This document shows, in pieces, positions 35,233 to 45,167 of a DNA stretch of 64,000 nt. The stretch's first letter is position 1, and each line of letters begins with the position of its first letter. Below the pieces are notes generated by a model. The model saw nothing but the letters and a program-made list of their open reading frames with translations, was not told where the DNA came from and searched no databases. The DNA is taken from assembly GCA_944393605.1 (NCBI GenBank), contig CALYAO010000044.1, forward strand, positions 1-64,000, read 5' to 3'. Made by a program: the position numbers and the translations under genes. The DNA is from an uncultured Clostridia bacterium (GTDB lineage Bacteria > Bacillota > Clostridia > UBA1381 > UBA9506).

Positions 35233-35652
35233 TTATGCCTTATTGAGGCCAATCTCCTTCACCACGCTGGCCAAAATGCCGTTCACAAACGCGCCCGCCT
35301 TGGGCCCTTCATAGGTTTTGGCGAGCTCCACACACTCGTTGATGGATACCTTGGTGGGGATGTCATCGCAGTACAGCAGTTCGCTGATGCAAAGCCGCAT
35401 GGCGGCAAGACTCACACGGGAAATCCGGTTTAGCTGCCAGCCGTGGGAATATTTGGTAATGAGGCCATCCACCGTGACGCCGTCCGCAATGGCATGTGTC
35501 ACAACACCGCTGATATAGTCCTGCTGCCCGGCGGTGTCTTCCGTCTGATCGTAATAGAGGGAAAGGAGGTTCTCAGCGCTCTCCTTTTGCGCTTCATAGC
35601 TGAAAATGAGTTTAAATGCGGCGTCCCGCGCGTCTGTTCTATTCAATGCCAA
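35233..35652 (-). CDS. nusB: Transcription antitermination factor NusB
   Basis: An all-helical RNA-binding protein (139 aa) that, with S10, NusA and NusG, supports antitermination on rRNA operons. NRTDARDAAFKLIFSYE at the start, RVSLAAMRLCISELLY and KVSINECVELAKTYEGPKAGAFVNGIL are the NusB signature segments. The start is taken as TTG 35652 (MALNRTDARD) with AGGAAAGG upstream; TTG 35646 is also possible. It lies 13 bases after the cdaR stop and is probably in the cdaA operon. Confidence 0.93.
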   Translation of the reverse strand: MALNRTDARDAAFKLIFSYEAQKESAENLLSLYYDQTEDTAGQQDYISGVVTHAIADGVTVDGLITKYSHGWQLNRISRVSLAAMRLCISELLYCDDIPTKVSINECVELAKTYEGPKAGAFVNGILASVVKEIGLNKA

Positions 35653-35665
35653 GTCCCTGCCTTTC

Positions 35666-36859
35666 CTATTTGTGTGAAATCTGAACGTCAACGTAGTAGG
35701 TCTGGTCGGTCCACGCGCTGCCAAGATATGACAGCTCCAGCGGGAGGGAATACGACCCGGGTTCCAGCCCTGTCATATCCACCCATCCCGTGAGGGAGGT
35801 GATCTGCGCCAAGGCTGTCTCTGAGCCTACCAGCGTGACGGTGACCGGATCAGGCGGCAGCGTAAATTCGCTGTCTGCGCTTATGCCCTTGCCCGAAATC
35901 TGAGTCACGGTCAGTTGCTTGGTGCTCTTCGGTTTCTGGACGAACCGGAGGCTTACAACGTCCCCATCCAGCGCGCGGACACCGGTTGGCAGGATGAGCC
36001 GCGCGGACGCTTGGTTGTCTTCCAGCGCAGTGATGGGCTCGGTTTTCACATATTCCAACGCATCCACCACGTCAGCAGCGCCCGCTACCCGCACGGTTTT
36101 GACGCTGCCAGTGTCGGCCTCATAGATGGTTTCTCCCGCCAGCATTTCAGCGGAAAAAACAGGATAAAGGCTCACTTCCCGGGTTTTTAGAATCTGGCAG
36201 GTGATGTTCGCCTCGGTTGCGGACAGGGAAACATAGGGACTGTTGATTTCCTTTTGATGGCTGCCGACCATTTGTATGGAGGCGGTTCCTAACGCATCTG
36301 CGTCTTTGCCCGTAATATCCAGGCTTGCCGTCAGGCTTGTAATGCCTTCTACGACGGTTTTGGGCCCCGTGACGGTTACGGTCTGGGGCTCCACGGTAAC
36401 GGGCCCCGCAACATAATTCTGCGCGGGCGACCCCGTTAAGACGGGCTCAACCGCCAGTTCCTTGGTCATCAGCTCATCCACCTCCACCGTCAGGGTGGCG
36501 GGTGTTTTCTTTAGGATCTCCACGCCGCCAATGGGGAGCACGACGGAGGTGTACAGTGTATGGGTGCCGGTGGAGTCGATCTGGCTCACATCGGCGGTCA
36601 CGGTGACATTGGTGTTGTTGATATCCACAATGGTCTTGCGCTTGCCCCGCACCCGGATGTCCACGGTGTGCGCCTTGTCCATGATGAGGCTGAGGCCTTT
36701 TTCTTCCAGCACCGCCCTTTGGGTAAATACCACCGGGATGTCCGAAATGGTTGCTTCGGCATCGGGGCTCTGCACCTGGACCACATACAGCCACAGGCCG
36801 ATGGCGATCACCACCGAGATGATTTTCAGGGCAAGGTCACTGCTCCAAAAGTTTTTCAT
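35666..36859 (-). CDS. cdaR: YbbR-domain regulator of diadenylate cyclase (CdaR-like)
   Basis: A 397-aa membrane-anchored extracytoplasmic protein with one N-terminal helix (LALKIISVVIAIGLWLYVV) and about four YbbR repeats of roughly 85 residues (for example IPVVFTQRAVLEEKG and the VTVTGPKTVVEGI type). CdaR binds CdaA and tunes c-di-AMP production. Its start overlaps the cdaA stop by four bases, the standard gene pair. No glmM is seen after it; nusB follows. Confidence 0.92.
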   Translation of the reverse strand: MKNFWSSDLALKIISVVIAIGLWLYVVQVQSPDAEATISDIPVVFTQRAVLEEKGLSLIMDKAHTVDIRVRGKRKTIVDINNTNVTVTADVSQIDSTGTHTLYTSVVLPIGGVEILKKTPATLTVEVDELMTKELAVEPVLTGSPAQNYVAGPVTVEPQTVTVTGPKTVVEGITSLTASLDITGKDADALGTASIQMVGSHQKEINSPYVSLSATEANITCQILKTREVSLYPVFSAEMLAGETIYEADTGSVKTVRVAGAADVVDALEYVKTEPITALEDNQASARLILPTGVRALDGDVVSLRFVQKPKSTKQLTVTQISGKGISADSEFTLPPDPVTVTLVGSETALAQITSLTGWVDMTGLEPGSYSLPLELSYLGSAWTDQTYYVDVQISHK

Positions 36860-37698
36860 TTGCCTCTCCCCTTCCAGAACTTCAGTACGGCGGCCCTGCT
36901 CTCCTTCTCTGGGGTGTCCACCAGCTTGCGGAGGAGCTGCCGCAGGGAGTCAGGGGAGAGGTTTCGGATCATGTCGCCGTTTAAGGCGATGGAGACCTTC
37001 CCGGTCTCCTCCGACACCACCAGCACCACACAGTCGGACAGCTCGGAGATGCCCAGCGCAGCTCGGTGCCGCGTGCCAAGTTCCCGGCTGATGGTCTTGC
37101 TTTCGGCCAGAGGCAGCACGGTGGCAGCCTTTTCGATCCGCCCGTCCCGCACCAAAACCGCGCCGTCGTGCAGCGGGGTATTGGGGACAAAGATGTTTTC
37201 CAAAAGCTCGCTGGTGAGCTCCGCACGGATGACCGTCCCGCCGGTGAGCAGGTCGTCTAGCTTGGTGTCCCGTTCAAACACGATGAGCGCACCCGTTCGG
37301 GAGCGGGACAGCGCACTGGCAGCCAGACAGGTTTCTTCGACCAGCTCCCGGTAGTCATGGCGCGCGTCAAAGTTAAAGATTTTGCCGAATTTGCTCCGGC
37401 CCATATGCTCGAGCGCACGCCGCAGTTCGGGCTGGAAAACGATGAGCAGCGCGATGACGCCCACCTGCATGGTATTGATCAAAATGAAGTTGATGACGTT
37501 GAGGTGCAGCCAGTCGCTTGCATACATGACCACCAGCAGGATGACGATGCCTTTGATGAGCTGGGCAGCCCTGGTCTGTTTGACAAACTTGATGACGTGA
37601 TAGGCGATAAACGCCACCAACACGATGTCCAAAACGTCAAACACCGAAAATGATTTCAAAAACGGCAATATGTTGTTGTTGAAAAATTCAGTCAGCAT
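36856..37698 (-). CDS. cdaA: Diadenylate cyclase CdaA
   Basis: Makes cyclic di-AMP from two ATP, controlling osmolyte and wall homeostasis. The 280-aa protein has three N-terminal transmembrane helices (about 15-85) and a DisA_N/DAC domain with the two catalytic motifs PLHDGAVLVRDGRI and GTRHRAALGISE. ATG 37698 lies seven bases after AAGGAG; the ATG six bases earlier is too close to it. The transcript seems to start near 37908, leaving a 210-base leader. Confidence 0.95.
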   Translation of the reverse strand: MLTEFFNNNILPFLKSFSVFDVLDIVLVAFIAYHVIKFVKQTRAAQLIKGIVILLVVMYASDWLHLNVINFILINTMQVGVIALLIVFQPELRRALEHMGRSKFGKIFNFDARHDYRELVEETCLAASALSRSRTGALIVFERDTKLDDLLTGGTVIRAELTSELLENIFVPNTPLHDGAVLVRDGRIEKAATVLPLAESKTISRELGTRHRAALGISELSDCVVLVVSEETGKVSIALNGDMIRNLSPDSLRQLLRKLVDTPEKESRAAVLKFWKGRGK

Positions 37699-37914
37699 TG
37701 CCATACTCCTTAACGTACCAATACAGCTCAAGAACACGTGCACAGGCCTTGTGGAGCAAGGCACTGTCAGGTAAAAACAAGACGCCGCCATTGGGCAGGA
37801 TATGCGCCATAGCGCGGCTTTCTGCCGCAGGTGCCGCATGCCCAGAATATGGCGCGCGGAGCGGACGCATCACAGGCTGCGAAAGCCCCTTGTTTGAGCC
37901 TTTTTGCATTTTTT

Positions 37915-37944
37915 ATTATATACCAAAAAACCGGGACAGGTCAA
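37915..37944 (-). promoter_or_regulatory. Promoter for cdaA-cdaR-nusB
   Basis: Minus strand TTGACC (37944-37939), 18 bases and TATAAT (37920-37915). Confidence 0.78.
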
Positions 37945-38059
37945 TTCTTTTTTGCGGAATTCGGACATTTCTTTTGCGGCATGCCATGTTTATCCCATTT
38001 TTGTATCATTTGCATAAAGGCAATCTGCCTCATGGCGACAAATTGCATGAAATACCTGC

Positions 38060-38088
38060 TTGACCTCAAATTGCCGGTATGATATAAT
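38060..38088 (+). promoter_or_regulatory. Promoter for KDPG aldolase gene
   Basis: TTGACC (38060-38065), 17 bases and TATAAT (38083-38088), followed by a leader of about 115 bases. Confidence 0.8.
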
Positions 38089-38209
38089 AAAAAACGGAAG
38101 AAAAATGCGCTGATTTTTGCCCGCGCTGCTGCGCCATGCAGCTTTTGGCACGGGGATATCACAGGCGCTTCGTGCTTTGAAGCGACCATATAGCAGGAGG
38201 GTTTTTACC

Positions 38210-38854
38210 ATGGACAAAGAGCAGGTCATACAAAAAATTACAGACGTCGGCATTGTCGCGGTGGTTCGCGCGGAGAGCACCGACGAGGCCATGCGGATTG
38301 CGGATGCCTGTATTGAAGGCGGCGTGGCTGCCATCGAGCTGACATTTACCGTGCCGCGGGCACATCGGGTCATTGAGGACCTGGCAAAGAAGTACACCCC
38401 CGAGCAGCTCATCCTGGGTGCGGGGACGGTGATGGATCCCGAGACCGCGCGGGTCGCGATCCTGTCGGGTGCGGAGTATATCGTGAGCCCCTATATGAAC
38501 CTGGAGACCGTTAAGCTGTGTAACCGGTATCGTGTCCCCTGCATGCCGGGCGCCATGACCATCAAGGAGGTCGTGGAGGCCATGGAAGCAGGTGCGGATA
38601 TCGTGAAGATCTTCCCGGGCGAGGCGTTTGGTCCCAAGATCCTGAAGGCCATCAAAGGGCCCATCCCCTATGCCAAGATGATGCCCACCGGCGGTGTCAG
38701 CGTGGATAACGTGGGCGAATGGATCAAGGCGGGCGCTGTGGCAGTCGGCGCGGGCGGCGCGCTTACGGCGGGCGCCAAGACGGGCGACTATGCGGCCATC
38801 ACGGCGACGGGCCGGGAATTCATCAAACGCATCAAGGAGGCCCGCGGCCAGTAA
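38210..38854 (+). CDS. eda: 2-dehydro-3-deoxy-6-phosphogluconate (KDPG) aldolase
   Basis: A class I aldolase (214 aa) splitting KDPG to pyruvate and glyceraldehyde 3-phosphate; the family also accepts 4-hydroxy-2-oxoglutarate. IVAVVRAESTDEAMRIADA and GGVAAIELTFTVP at the N-terminus, LGAGTVMDPETA, and the Schiff-base lysine in DIVKIFPGEAFGP are visible. PTGGVSVDNVGEW binds phosphate. ATG 38210 follows AGGAGGG. KDG kinase comes next in the same direction, giving the two last steps of uronate or modified Entner-Doudoroff breakdown. Confidence 0.94.
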   Translation: MDKEQVIQKITDVGIVAVVRAESTDEAMRIADACIEGGVAAIELTFTVPRAHRVIEDLAKKYTPEQLILGAGTVMDPETARVAILSGAEYIVSPYMNLETVKLCNRYRVPCMPGAMTIKEVVEAMEAGADIVKIFPGEAFGPKILKAIKGPIPYAKMMPTGGVSVDNVGEWIKAGAVAVGAGGALTAGAKTGDYAAITATGREFIKRIKEARGQ

Positions 38855-39167
38855 GGCCTGCGCCGCATGCGGTTTGGTTTTGTCTTCGCCCTGTTTGCCG
38901 AGTGCACGTCCGTCGGTTGAACGCGATGGGTTGACATCGCGTGCCCTGTGCATTGTGGGGCGGGGAAGCGACAAAATGGGATGAAAACCATACGTACGCG
39001 CAACAAATGGTGTACATGCCTGGCAGAAACTGGTTGCACCTGCCAAGGCTGGGAAACATGTCTTTTGGAAATTTTTGCTGCTTTTCTCTGTAACAGGAAA
39101 GTGCCGCTCTGCCGCGCAAGCTGAGGGGCACTGTTGGCAAAAGATAAAAATGGGAGGTACTATTGAG
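38855..39167. other. Intergenic region between eda and kdgK
   Basis: About 310 bases with no gene. A weak CCGC/GCGG hairpin follows eda, and GTGCC/GGCAC (about 39102-39131) could pair before kdgK. TTGACA at 38932-38937 has no clear -10. Separate expression of kdgK is possible. Confidence 0.45.
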
Positions 39168-40190
39168 ATGGCAAAAGTAGTGACATTTGGCGAGATCATG
39201 CTCCGGCTGCAAACGCCGGGCTTTCAGCGGTTTATTCAGGCCCAGAGCCTGGAGGCCACCTATGGCGGCGGCGAAGCAAACGTGGCGGTGTCTCTGGCAA
39301 ATTATGGGCATGATGCCTACTTTGTGACCAAGCTGCCCGAGAACCCCATCGGGGATGCCTGTGCGGCCGAGCTGCGCAAGAACGGCGTCAAGACGGATTA
39401 TATCGCGCGCGGCGGCGAGCGGCTGGGCATCTATTTTGTGGAGAAGGGTGCATCCCAGCGCGCATCCAACGTGGTGTATGACCGGGCGCATTCCGCGATT
39501 GCGACGGCGCAGCCCGATGATTTCGATTGGGACGCGATCTTTGACGGCGCGGCTTGGTTCCATTTCACGGGGATCACGCCGGCGGTGTCGGACGATGCGG
39601 CGGCGCTGTGTCTGGCAGCATGTAAAGCGGCCAAGGCGCATGGGGTGCAGGTGAGCTGTGACCTCAACTTCCGCAAGAAGCTGTGGACCAGTGAGAAGGC
39701 GGGCCGCGTCATGGGCGAGCTCATGCAGTATGTGGATGTCGCCATCGCCAACGAGGAGGACGCTGAGAAGGTGTTCGGCATCAAGGCGGCGGAGACGGAT
39801 ATCACGGCGGGCGAGCTGTCCGACGCGGGATATCAGGATGTGTGCCGTCAGCTGGTGGAGCGGTTCGGCTTTAAAAAGGTCGCTATCACGCTGCGGGAGA
39901 GCATCTCGGCATCGGTGAACGACTGGTCGGCTCTGTTGTATGACGGGTCTGAATTCTATAAGTCCAAGAAGTACCATATCAACATTGTGGACCGTGTGGG
40001 CGGCGGCGATTCCTTCGGCGGCGGCCTCATCTATGGTCTCCTGGAGGGATACTCCATGCAGGATACCATTGAGTTTGCGGTCGCGGCATCCTGCCTCAAG
40101 CATACCATTGAAGGGGACTTCAACCTGGTTTCGGTGGCAGAAGTTAAGAATTTGATGAAGGGCGACGGCTCGGGCCGCGTCCAGCGATAA
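39168..40190 (+). CDS. kdgK: 2-keto-3-deoxygluconate kinase, PfkB family
   Basis: Phosphorylates KDG to KDPG. The 340-aa protein shows the PfkB pattern: VVTFGEIMLRLQTPG, the substrate-lid segment ATYGGGEANVAVSLANYG, CDLNFRKKLW, and the catalytic site DRVGGGDSFGGGLIYGLL, where the aspartate is the base. The KDGK-type N-terminus and the neighbouring KDPG aldolase support the assignment over other sugar kinases. ATG 39168 follows GGGAGGT. A terminator-like hairpin lies at 40225-40265. Confidence 0.9.
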   Translation: MAKVVTFGEIMLRLQTPGFQRFIQAQSLEATYGGGEANVAVSLANYGHDAYFVTKLPENPIGDACAAELRKNGVKTDYIARGGERLGIYFVEKGASQRASNVVYDRAHSAIATAQPDDFDWDAIFDGAAWFHFTGITPAVSDDAAALCLAACKAAKAHGVQVSCDLNFRKKLWTSEKAGRVMGELMQYVDVAIANEEDAEKVFGIKAAETDITAGELSDAGYQDVCRQLVERFGFKKVAITLRESISASVNDWSALLYDGSEFYKSKKYHINIVDRVGGGDSFGGGLIYGLLEGYSMQDTIEFAVAASCLKHTIEGDFNLVSVAEVKNLMKGDGSGRVQR

Positions 40191-40224
40191 ACGGCAGACG
40201 GCCTTCGGCTTTTGTCTGTGCGGT

Positions 40225-40265
40225 GCAAAAGCGGTTGGCAATTTGCCAGCCGTTTTTGCATTTTT
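40225..40265 (+). terminator. kdgK terminator
   Basis: GCAAAAGCGG-TTGGCA pairs with TGCCAG-CCGTTTTTGC around ATT, followed by TTTTT. Confidence 0.8.
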
Positions 40266-40299
40266 GGGTAAAACTGGAAAAATATTCTATTTGGATGGG

Positions 40300-41718
40300 A
40301 TGTGTGAATCATTGGCTGAGATGGCATGGCAAGCAGATAAGGTAAAAGAGGAGTGCGGCGTGTTCGGCATCTATGACAACGACGGGCTGGACGTGGCGCG
40401 CATGACGTACTACGGGCTGTATGCGCTGCAGCACAGGGGGCAGGAGAGCGCGGGCATCGCGGTGAACGATGACGGCGTGATGTACTGTCACAAGGACCTA
40501 GGGCTGGTGCCCGAGGTCTTTTCGGACCTGACGCTCAATCAATTAAAAGGCACCATTGCGGTGGGCCATGTGCGGTATTCCACCGTGGGGGAAAATACGA
40601 GGGAGAATGCGCAGCCGCTGGTCAACAAATATGTGAAGGGCTCGCTTGCGCTGGCTCACAACGGGACGCTGGTGAATTCGGATGCGCTGCGCCGCGAGTT
40701 GGAGAGCGCGGGCGCCATCTTTCACACTTCCATCGACAGCGAGATCATTATGTACAAAATTGCGCAGAGCCGCATCCGGTCTCACTCCATCGAGAATGCG
40801 GTGCTGGAGGCCATGCAGTTTCTGACGGGGTCCTATTCGCTGGTGCTCATGAGCCCGCGTAAACTCATCGGGGCCCGTGACCCATATGGCATCCGTCCGC
40901 TGTGCATCGGGAAACTCAAAAATTCTTATATTCTGTCCTCTGAGACCTGTGCGCTGGAAAACCTGGGCGCAGAATTCCTGCGGGAAGTGGAGCCCGGCGA
41001 GGTAGTCGTCATTGATCAAAACGGCCTGCGCTCCCTGAAAATGGAAAATGCAAAGGATAAGGCACACATCTGCATCTTTGAGTACGTCTATTTTGCCCGT
41101 CCGGACAGTGAGATCCAGGGTGCGAGCGTGTATGAGATGCGCAAGCTCATGGGGGCGCATCTTGCCAAAGAGCATCCGGTAGAAGCGGACCTGGTGTTTG
41201 GCGTGCCTGATTCGGGACTGTGTGCTGCGCTGGGGTATGCGGATGAATCGGGCATTCCCAACGGCATGGGCTTTGTGAAGAATCGCTACATTGGCCGAAC
41301 CTTCATCCAGCCCACCCAGTCCCAGCGGGAGACGTCGGTCAACATCAAGCTGAATGTGCTCAAAAACGCGGTGAAGGGCAAGCGGGTGGTCATGGTGGAC
41401 GACTCCATCGTCCGGGGGACCACGTGCGCGAAGATCATCAAGCAGCTCAAAGAGGCGGGCGCGCTGGAGGTGCACCTGCGCATCAGCTCTCCGCCCTTTA
41501 TGTGGCCCTGCTACTTTGGGACGGACATCCCGTCCCGCAAACACCTCATCGCGCCGTGGCACTCGGTGGAAGAGATCCGGGAGATGGTGGGCGCGGACAG
41601 CCTGGGCTTCTTGAGCCTGGATGCAATCGCGGAGATTGCGAAGAACATCAACTGCGGGTACTGTGACGCATGTTTCACCGGCAACTACCCCATGGAAGTG
41701 CCGGCGGAAGAAGAATAG
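40300..41718 (+). CDS. purF: Amidophosphoribosyltransferase
   Basis: The first committed enzyme of purine synthesis, converting PRPP and glutamine to phosphoribosylamine. The mature protein begins at the nucleophile cysteine in [10 protein letters not shown] (about residue 19), so an 18-residue propeptide is removed. [13 protein letters not shown], the PRPP loop [13 protein letters not shown] and the C-terminal [15 protein letters not shown], whose cysteines hold the 4Fe-4S cluster of the Bacillus-type enzyme, are present. The start is uncertain: ATG 40300 is preferred but its ribosome site is weak. It leads purF-M-N-H. Confidence 0.95.
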   Translation: MCESLAEMAWQADKVKEECGVFGIYDNDGLDVARMTYYGLYALQHRGQESAGIAVNDDGVMYCHKDLGLVPEVFSDLTLNQLKGTIAVGHVRYSTVGENTRENAQPLVNKYVKGSLALAHNGTLVNSDALRRELESAGAIFHTSIDSEIIMYKIAQSRIRSHSIENAVLEAMQFLTGSYSLVLMSPRKLIGARDPYGIRPLCIGKLKNSYILSSETCALENLGAEFLREVEPGEVVVIDQNGLRSLKMENAKDKAHICIFEYVYFARPDSEIQGASVYEMRKLMGAHLAKEHPVEADLVFGVPDSGLCAALGYADESGIPNGMGFVKNRYIGRTFIQPTQSQRETSVNIKLNVLKNAVKGKRVVMVDDSIVRGTTCAKIIKQLKEAGALEVHLRISSPPFMWPCYFGTDIPSRKHLIAPWHSVEEIREMVGADSLGFLSLDAIAEIAKNINCGYCDACFTGNYPMEVPAEEE

Positions 41719-41729
41719 GGGGAGAAACG

Positions 41730-42767
41730 ATGAGTGAGGCATACAAGGCGGCCGGCGTGGACGTGACCGCGGGGTACGAGGCGGTCCGCCTCATGAAGGA
41801 GCACGTCAAGAAGACCTTCACGGAAGGTGTTTTGACGGGTATCGGCGGTTTCGGCGGCCTGTTTGAGCTGGGCGAAGGGTACAAGAACCCCGTGCTGGTT
41901 TCGGGGACGGACGGTGTTGGCACCAAGCTGCGCATCGCGTTTTTGATGGACAAGCACGATACCATCGGGCAGGACTGTGTCGCCATGTGCGTCAACGACG
42001 TGGCATGCTGCGGCGCAAAGCCCCTGTTTTTCTTGGACTACCTGGCGGTGGGCAAGAATGTGCCGACCCGTGTCGCGGAGATCGTAAAGGGCGTTGCGGA
42101 CGGCTGCGTGCTCTCGGGCGCGTCCCTCGTCGGCGGGGAGACGGCGGAGATGCCGGGCTTTTATGATCCGGAGGAATATGACCTCGCGGGCTTCTGCGTC
42201 GGCGTGGTGGACAAGGACAAGATTGTGGACGGCAGCAAGACCCAGGCGGGAGACGCCCTGGTGGGCATCGCATCCACGGGCGTGCACTCCAATGGGTACT
42301 CGCTGGTGCGCAAGCTGTTTGGCTTAAATGAGCCCGATGCGAAGGAACGGCTCATGAAATTCGAGCCTGCACTTGGCAAAACCGTGGGCGAGGTGCTGCT
42401 CACCCCGACAAAGATCTATGCCAAGCAGCTGCTGGGCCTCATGGAGCAGGTCCCGGTGCATGCCGTGTCCCATATCACGGGGGGCGGCTTCATTGAAAAC
42501 ATCCCCCGCATGCTGCCGGGCGGGCTGCATGCCAAGATTCAAAAGGGCAGTTGGGACGTGCTGCCCATCTTCCCGCTCATGCAGGAGATGGGCGGCCTGA
42601 CCGAGCAGGACATGTACAACACCTTCAACATGGGCGTCGGCTTGGTGTGCGCGGTGGACAAGGCAGATGCGGACAAGGCGGTCGCATACCTGCGCGGCAT
42701 CGGGGAGAATGCGTGGGTCATCGGCGAGGTGGCCGAAGGCACCATCGAAGGAGTGGCATTATGGTAA
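41730..42767 (+). CDS. purM: Phosphoribosylformylglycinamidine cyclo-ligase (AIR synthetase)
   Basis: Closes the imidazole ring to give AIR using ATP. The 345-aa protein has [50 protein letters not shown] and [14 protein letters not shown], all PurM signatures, plus [18 protein letters not shown] 41730 follows GGGGGAG and lies 11 bases after purF. Its last codons overlap the purN start. Confidence 0.96.
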   Translation: MSEAYKAAGVDVTAGYEAVRLMKEHVKKTFTEGVLTGIGGFGGLFELGEGYKNPVLVSGTDGVGTKLRIAFLMDKHDTIGQDCVAMCVNDVACCGAKPLFFLDYLAVGKNVPTRVAEIVKGVADGCVLSGASLVGGETAEMPGFYDPEEYDLAGFCVGVVDKDKIVDGSKTQAGDALVGIASTGVHSNGYSLVRKLFGLNEPDAKERLMKFEPALGKTVGEVLLTPTKIYAKQLLGLMEQVPVHAVSHITGGGFIENIPRMLPGGLHAKIQKGSWDVLPIFPLMQEMGGLTEQDMYNTFNMGVGLVCAVDKADADKAVAYLRGIGENAWVIGEVAEGTIEGVALW

Positions 42768-43387
42768 ACATCGGCGTGCTGGTGTCGGGAGGCGGCACCA
42801 ATTTGCAGGCCCTCTTGGATGCACAGGACAGCGGCATTTTAAAAAGCGGCCGGGTGGTCACGGTGGTGTCCAGCCGGGAAGGGGCGTATGCCTTGGAGCG
42901 CGCCGCAAAGTATGGCGTGGAGGGCATTGCCATCCCGCGCAAGGCATATGAGACGGCGGAGGCATATGACGAGGCGCTGGTGGCACACCTCACGAGCCGT
43001 AAGGTAGATGTCGTCGTGCTGGCGGGCTTCTTGTCCATCATCGGGCCCCGTATGGTTGCGGCATTCCCCAACAGAATCATCAATGTGCACCCCGCGCTCA
43101 TCCCATCCTTCTGCGGGAAGGGATTCTATGGGCTCCACGTGCACGAGGCGGCGCTCTCCTACGGCGTGAAGGTCACGGGTGCGACGGTGCACTTCGTAAA
43201 TGAGGTCACAGATGGCGGCGCCATCATCCTGCAAAAGGCGGTGGCGGTGGAGGAGGGGGATACCCCCGAGACGCTCCAGCGCCGCGTCATGGAACAGGCA
43301 GAGTGGGAGCTTTTGCCCCGTGCGACCGAGCTTCTGTGTGCGGGCAAACTGACGGTCACGGGCCGCCAGGTATCCATTAAAAACTGA
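42761..43387 (+). CDS. purN: Phosphoribosylglycinamide formyltransferase
   Basis: Transfers formyl from 10-formyl-THF to GAR. The 208-aa protein has [17 protein letters not shown] (phosphate-binding N-terminus), [15 protein letters not shown], and [20 protein letters not shown], holding the catalytic Asn/His region, followed by [15 protein letters not shown] with the conserved aspartate. It overlaps purM by seven bases, indicating translational coupling. Confidence 0.96.
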   Translation: MVNIGVLVSGGGTNLQALLDAQDSGILKSGRVVTVVSSREGAYALERAAKYGVEGIAIPRKAYETAEAYDEALVAHLTSRKVDVVVLAGFLSIIGPRMVAAFPNRIINVHPALIPSFCGKGFYGLHVHEAALSYGVKVTGATVHFVNEVTDGGAIILQKAVAVEEGDTPETLQRRVMEQAEWELLPRATELLCAGKLTVTGRQVSIKN

Positions 43388-43390
43388 CCG

Positions 43391-43449
43391 CCGTGGGGGC
43401 GGCCATGGACGGTTCCGGCCATTGGGACGGCCCATGGATGCCCCCACGG
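43391..43449 (+). repeat. Large imperfect hairpin between purN and purH
   Basis: CCGTGGGGGC (43391-43400) pairs with GCCCCCACGG (43440-43449), and the inner CCATGG at 43403-43408 pairs with CCATGG at 43432-43437. No T tract follows, so it is more likely an mRNA stability or processing element than a terminator. Confidence 0.7.
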
Positions 43450-43482
43450 CTCCATCTTTTATACATATCGGGAGGAGATAAC

Positions 43483-45021
43483 ATGGCAAAACGGGCACTC
43501 ATTAGTGTATCGGACAAAACGGGTATCGTGGAATTTGCAAAAGAGCTGGTGGCACTGGGGTTTGAGATCCTTTCCACGGGTGGGACGCAGAAGGCGCTGG
43601 CAGACGCCGGCATCGCGGTTACAGGCGTGTCGGAGGTGACGGGGTTTCCAGAATGCCTGGATGGGCGCGTCAAGACCCTGCATCCCAAGATTCATGCGGG
43701 CATTTTGGCCATGCGGAGCAACCCCGCGCACATGGAGAGTCTCAAGGAGCTGGGTGTTGAAACCATCGACCTGGTCGCCATCAACCTGTATCCCTTCCGG
43801 CAGACCATCGTGAAGGAGGGCGTGGCGCTCGCAGAGGCCATCGAAAACATCGACATCGGCGGCCCCACCATGATCCGCGCGGCGGCGAAGAATTATCAGG
43901 ACGTTGCGGTCATCGTGGACCCGGCGGACTATGCGCGCGTGATCGCGGAATACAAAGAAAAGGGCGATGTGAGCGCGGAAACCAAGTTTGAGCTGGCATA
44001 CAAGGTGTTTGAGCACACCAGCAGCTATGACACCCTCATTGCGGCCTATCTGCGCGAGCAGATCGGCAAGGAGAAATTCCCCAAGGTGCTGTCTCTTACC
44101 TATGAGAAGGCGCAGGAGATGCGGTATGGCGAAAATCCGCACCAGGCGGCGGTGTTCTACAAGGAGATGACCGACGTCGGCGGGACGCTGGCGGGCGCCA
44201 AGCAGCTGCATGGCAAGGAGCTGTCCTTCAACAACATCAACGATACCAACGGTGCCATCGAGCTGGTGAAGGAGTTTGAGGAGCCCGCGGTGGTCGCTGT
44301 GAAGCACACCAATCCCTGCGGCGTCGGTACGGCGAACAACATCTACGATGCGTACCTGCGCGCCTATGAGTCCGACCCCGTCTCCATCTTTGGCGGCATC
44401 ATTGCGGCCAACCGGGAAATTGACAAAAAGACCGCCGAGAAGATCCATGAGATCTTCATTGAGATTGTGATTGCGCCTTCGTTCTCCAAAGAAGCGTTTG
44501 ACATTCTGTCCCAGAAAAAGAACATCCGCCTGCTGGAGCTGCCTGACATCTCCCGCAAGGTGGCAGGATACGATATGAAAAAGGTGCTGGGCGGCCTGTT
44601 GGTGCAGGAGCGCGACACCCAGCTGTATGATCCGGCGGACTGGAAATGCGTCACCAAGGCACAGCCCACCGAGGCGCAGATAAAAGACCTCATCTTTGCG
44701 TGGAAGGTCGTAAAACACACCAAGTCCAACGCCATTGCGCTTGCGAAGGACGGGATGTCCATCGGCGTGGGCCCGGGCCAAACCAACCGCATCATCCCCA
44801 CCCAGGTCGCCATCCAGTATGCTGGGGACCGTGCAAAGGGCGCTGTTATGGCCTCGGATGCGTTCTTCCCCTTCCCCGACTGTGTGCAGGCGGCGGCGGA
44901 AGCGGGCATCGCGGCAATTATCCAGCCGGGCGGATCCAAGAATGACCAGCTCTCCATCGACGAGTGTGATAAGCATGGGATCGCTATGATCTTCTGCGGC
45001 ATGCGGCATTTTAGACACTAA
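43483..45021 (+). CDS. purH: Bifunctional AICAR formyltransferase/IMP cyclohydrolase
   Basis: Carries out the last two steps to IMP. The N-terminal cyclohydrolase (MGS-like) domain shows [18 protein letters not shown] and [15 protein letters not shown]. The C-terminal transformylase has [24 protein letters not shown] (catalytic Lys-His) and SDAFFPFPD. 512 aa, normal length. The start follows GGAGGAG. A hairpin follows the stop. Confidence 0.96.
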   Translation: MAKRALISVSDKTGIVEFAKELVALGFEILSTGGTQKALADAGIAVTGVSEVTGFPECLDGRVKTLHPKIHAGILAMRSNPAHMESLKELGVETIDLVAINLYPFRQTIVKEGVALAEAIENIDIGGPTMIRAAAKNYQDVAVIVDPADYARVIAEYKEKGDVSAETKFELAYKVFEHTSSYDTLIAAYLREQIGKEKFPKVLSLTYEKAQEMRYGENPHQAAVFYKEMTDVGGTLAGAKQLHGKELSFNNINDTNGAIELVKEFEEPAVVAVKHTNPCGVGTANNIYDAYLRAYESDPVSIFGGIIAANREIDKKTAEKIHEIFIEIVIAPSFSKEAFDILSQKKNIRLLELPDISRKVAGYDMKKVLGGLLVQERDTQLYDPADWKCVTKAQPTEAQIKDLIFAWKVVKHTKSNAIALAKDGMSIGVGPGQTNRIIPTQVAIQYAGDRAKGAVMASDAFFPFPDCVQAAAEAGIAAIIQPGGSKNDQLSIDECDKHGIAMIFCGMRHFRH

Positions 45022-45038
45022 TAAGCAGGTACCATAGC

Positions 45039-45079
45039 AGGCCGGGGAACTTCTCGCAAGAGAAGTTCCTCTTTGGCCT
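45039..45079 (+). terminator. Hairpin after purH
   Basis: GGAACTTCTC and GAGAAGTTCC pair around GCAA, closed further out by AGGCC/GGCCT. The T tract is weak (TCTTTGG). Confidence 0.6.
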
Positions 45080-45167
45080 TGGCACCCCGTCTATGCCGCG
45101 TGCAACGTGCAGTGCAAAGCCATGCAGAAATCGTCGATGGTCAGCCAGACGGGCCGAGGGAGAGCGT

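Larger units (their letters stand above)
37699..38209. other. Divergent region between cdaA and KDPG aldolase gene
   Basis: About 510 bases. It contains the cdaA leader with an inverted repeat (GCGCCATA near 37804, TATGGCGC near 37848 and an inner stem GCGGC/GCCGC), the cdaA promoter (37915-37944) and the aldolase promoter (38060-38088). An open frame of 73 codons in the leader has no ribosome site and is not called. Confidence 0.55.

Noticed and set aside
37688-37909. 73-codon frame in the cdaA leader
   Set aside because: It starts almost at the predicted transcription start with no ribosome site and overlaps cdaA; more likely structured leader.
38832-40241. Open frame of 469 codons on the minus strand
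   Set aside because: Antisense to kdgK and the intergenic region. The composition is that of a GC-rich shadow frame and there is no ribosome site.
40191-40299. PurR box or purine riboswitch before purF
   Set aside because: The gap holds only the kdgK terminator and a weak -10; no PurBox or guanine aptamer core was found by eye.
43459-45018. Open frame of 519 codons on the minus strand
   Set aside because: It lies exactly antisense to purH and reads as His/Arg/Asp-rich shadow sequence with no family motif.
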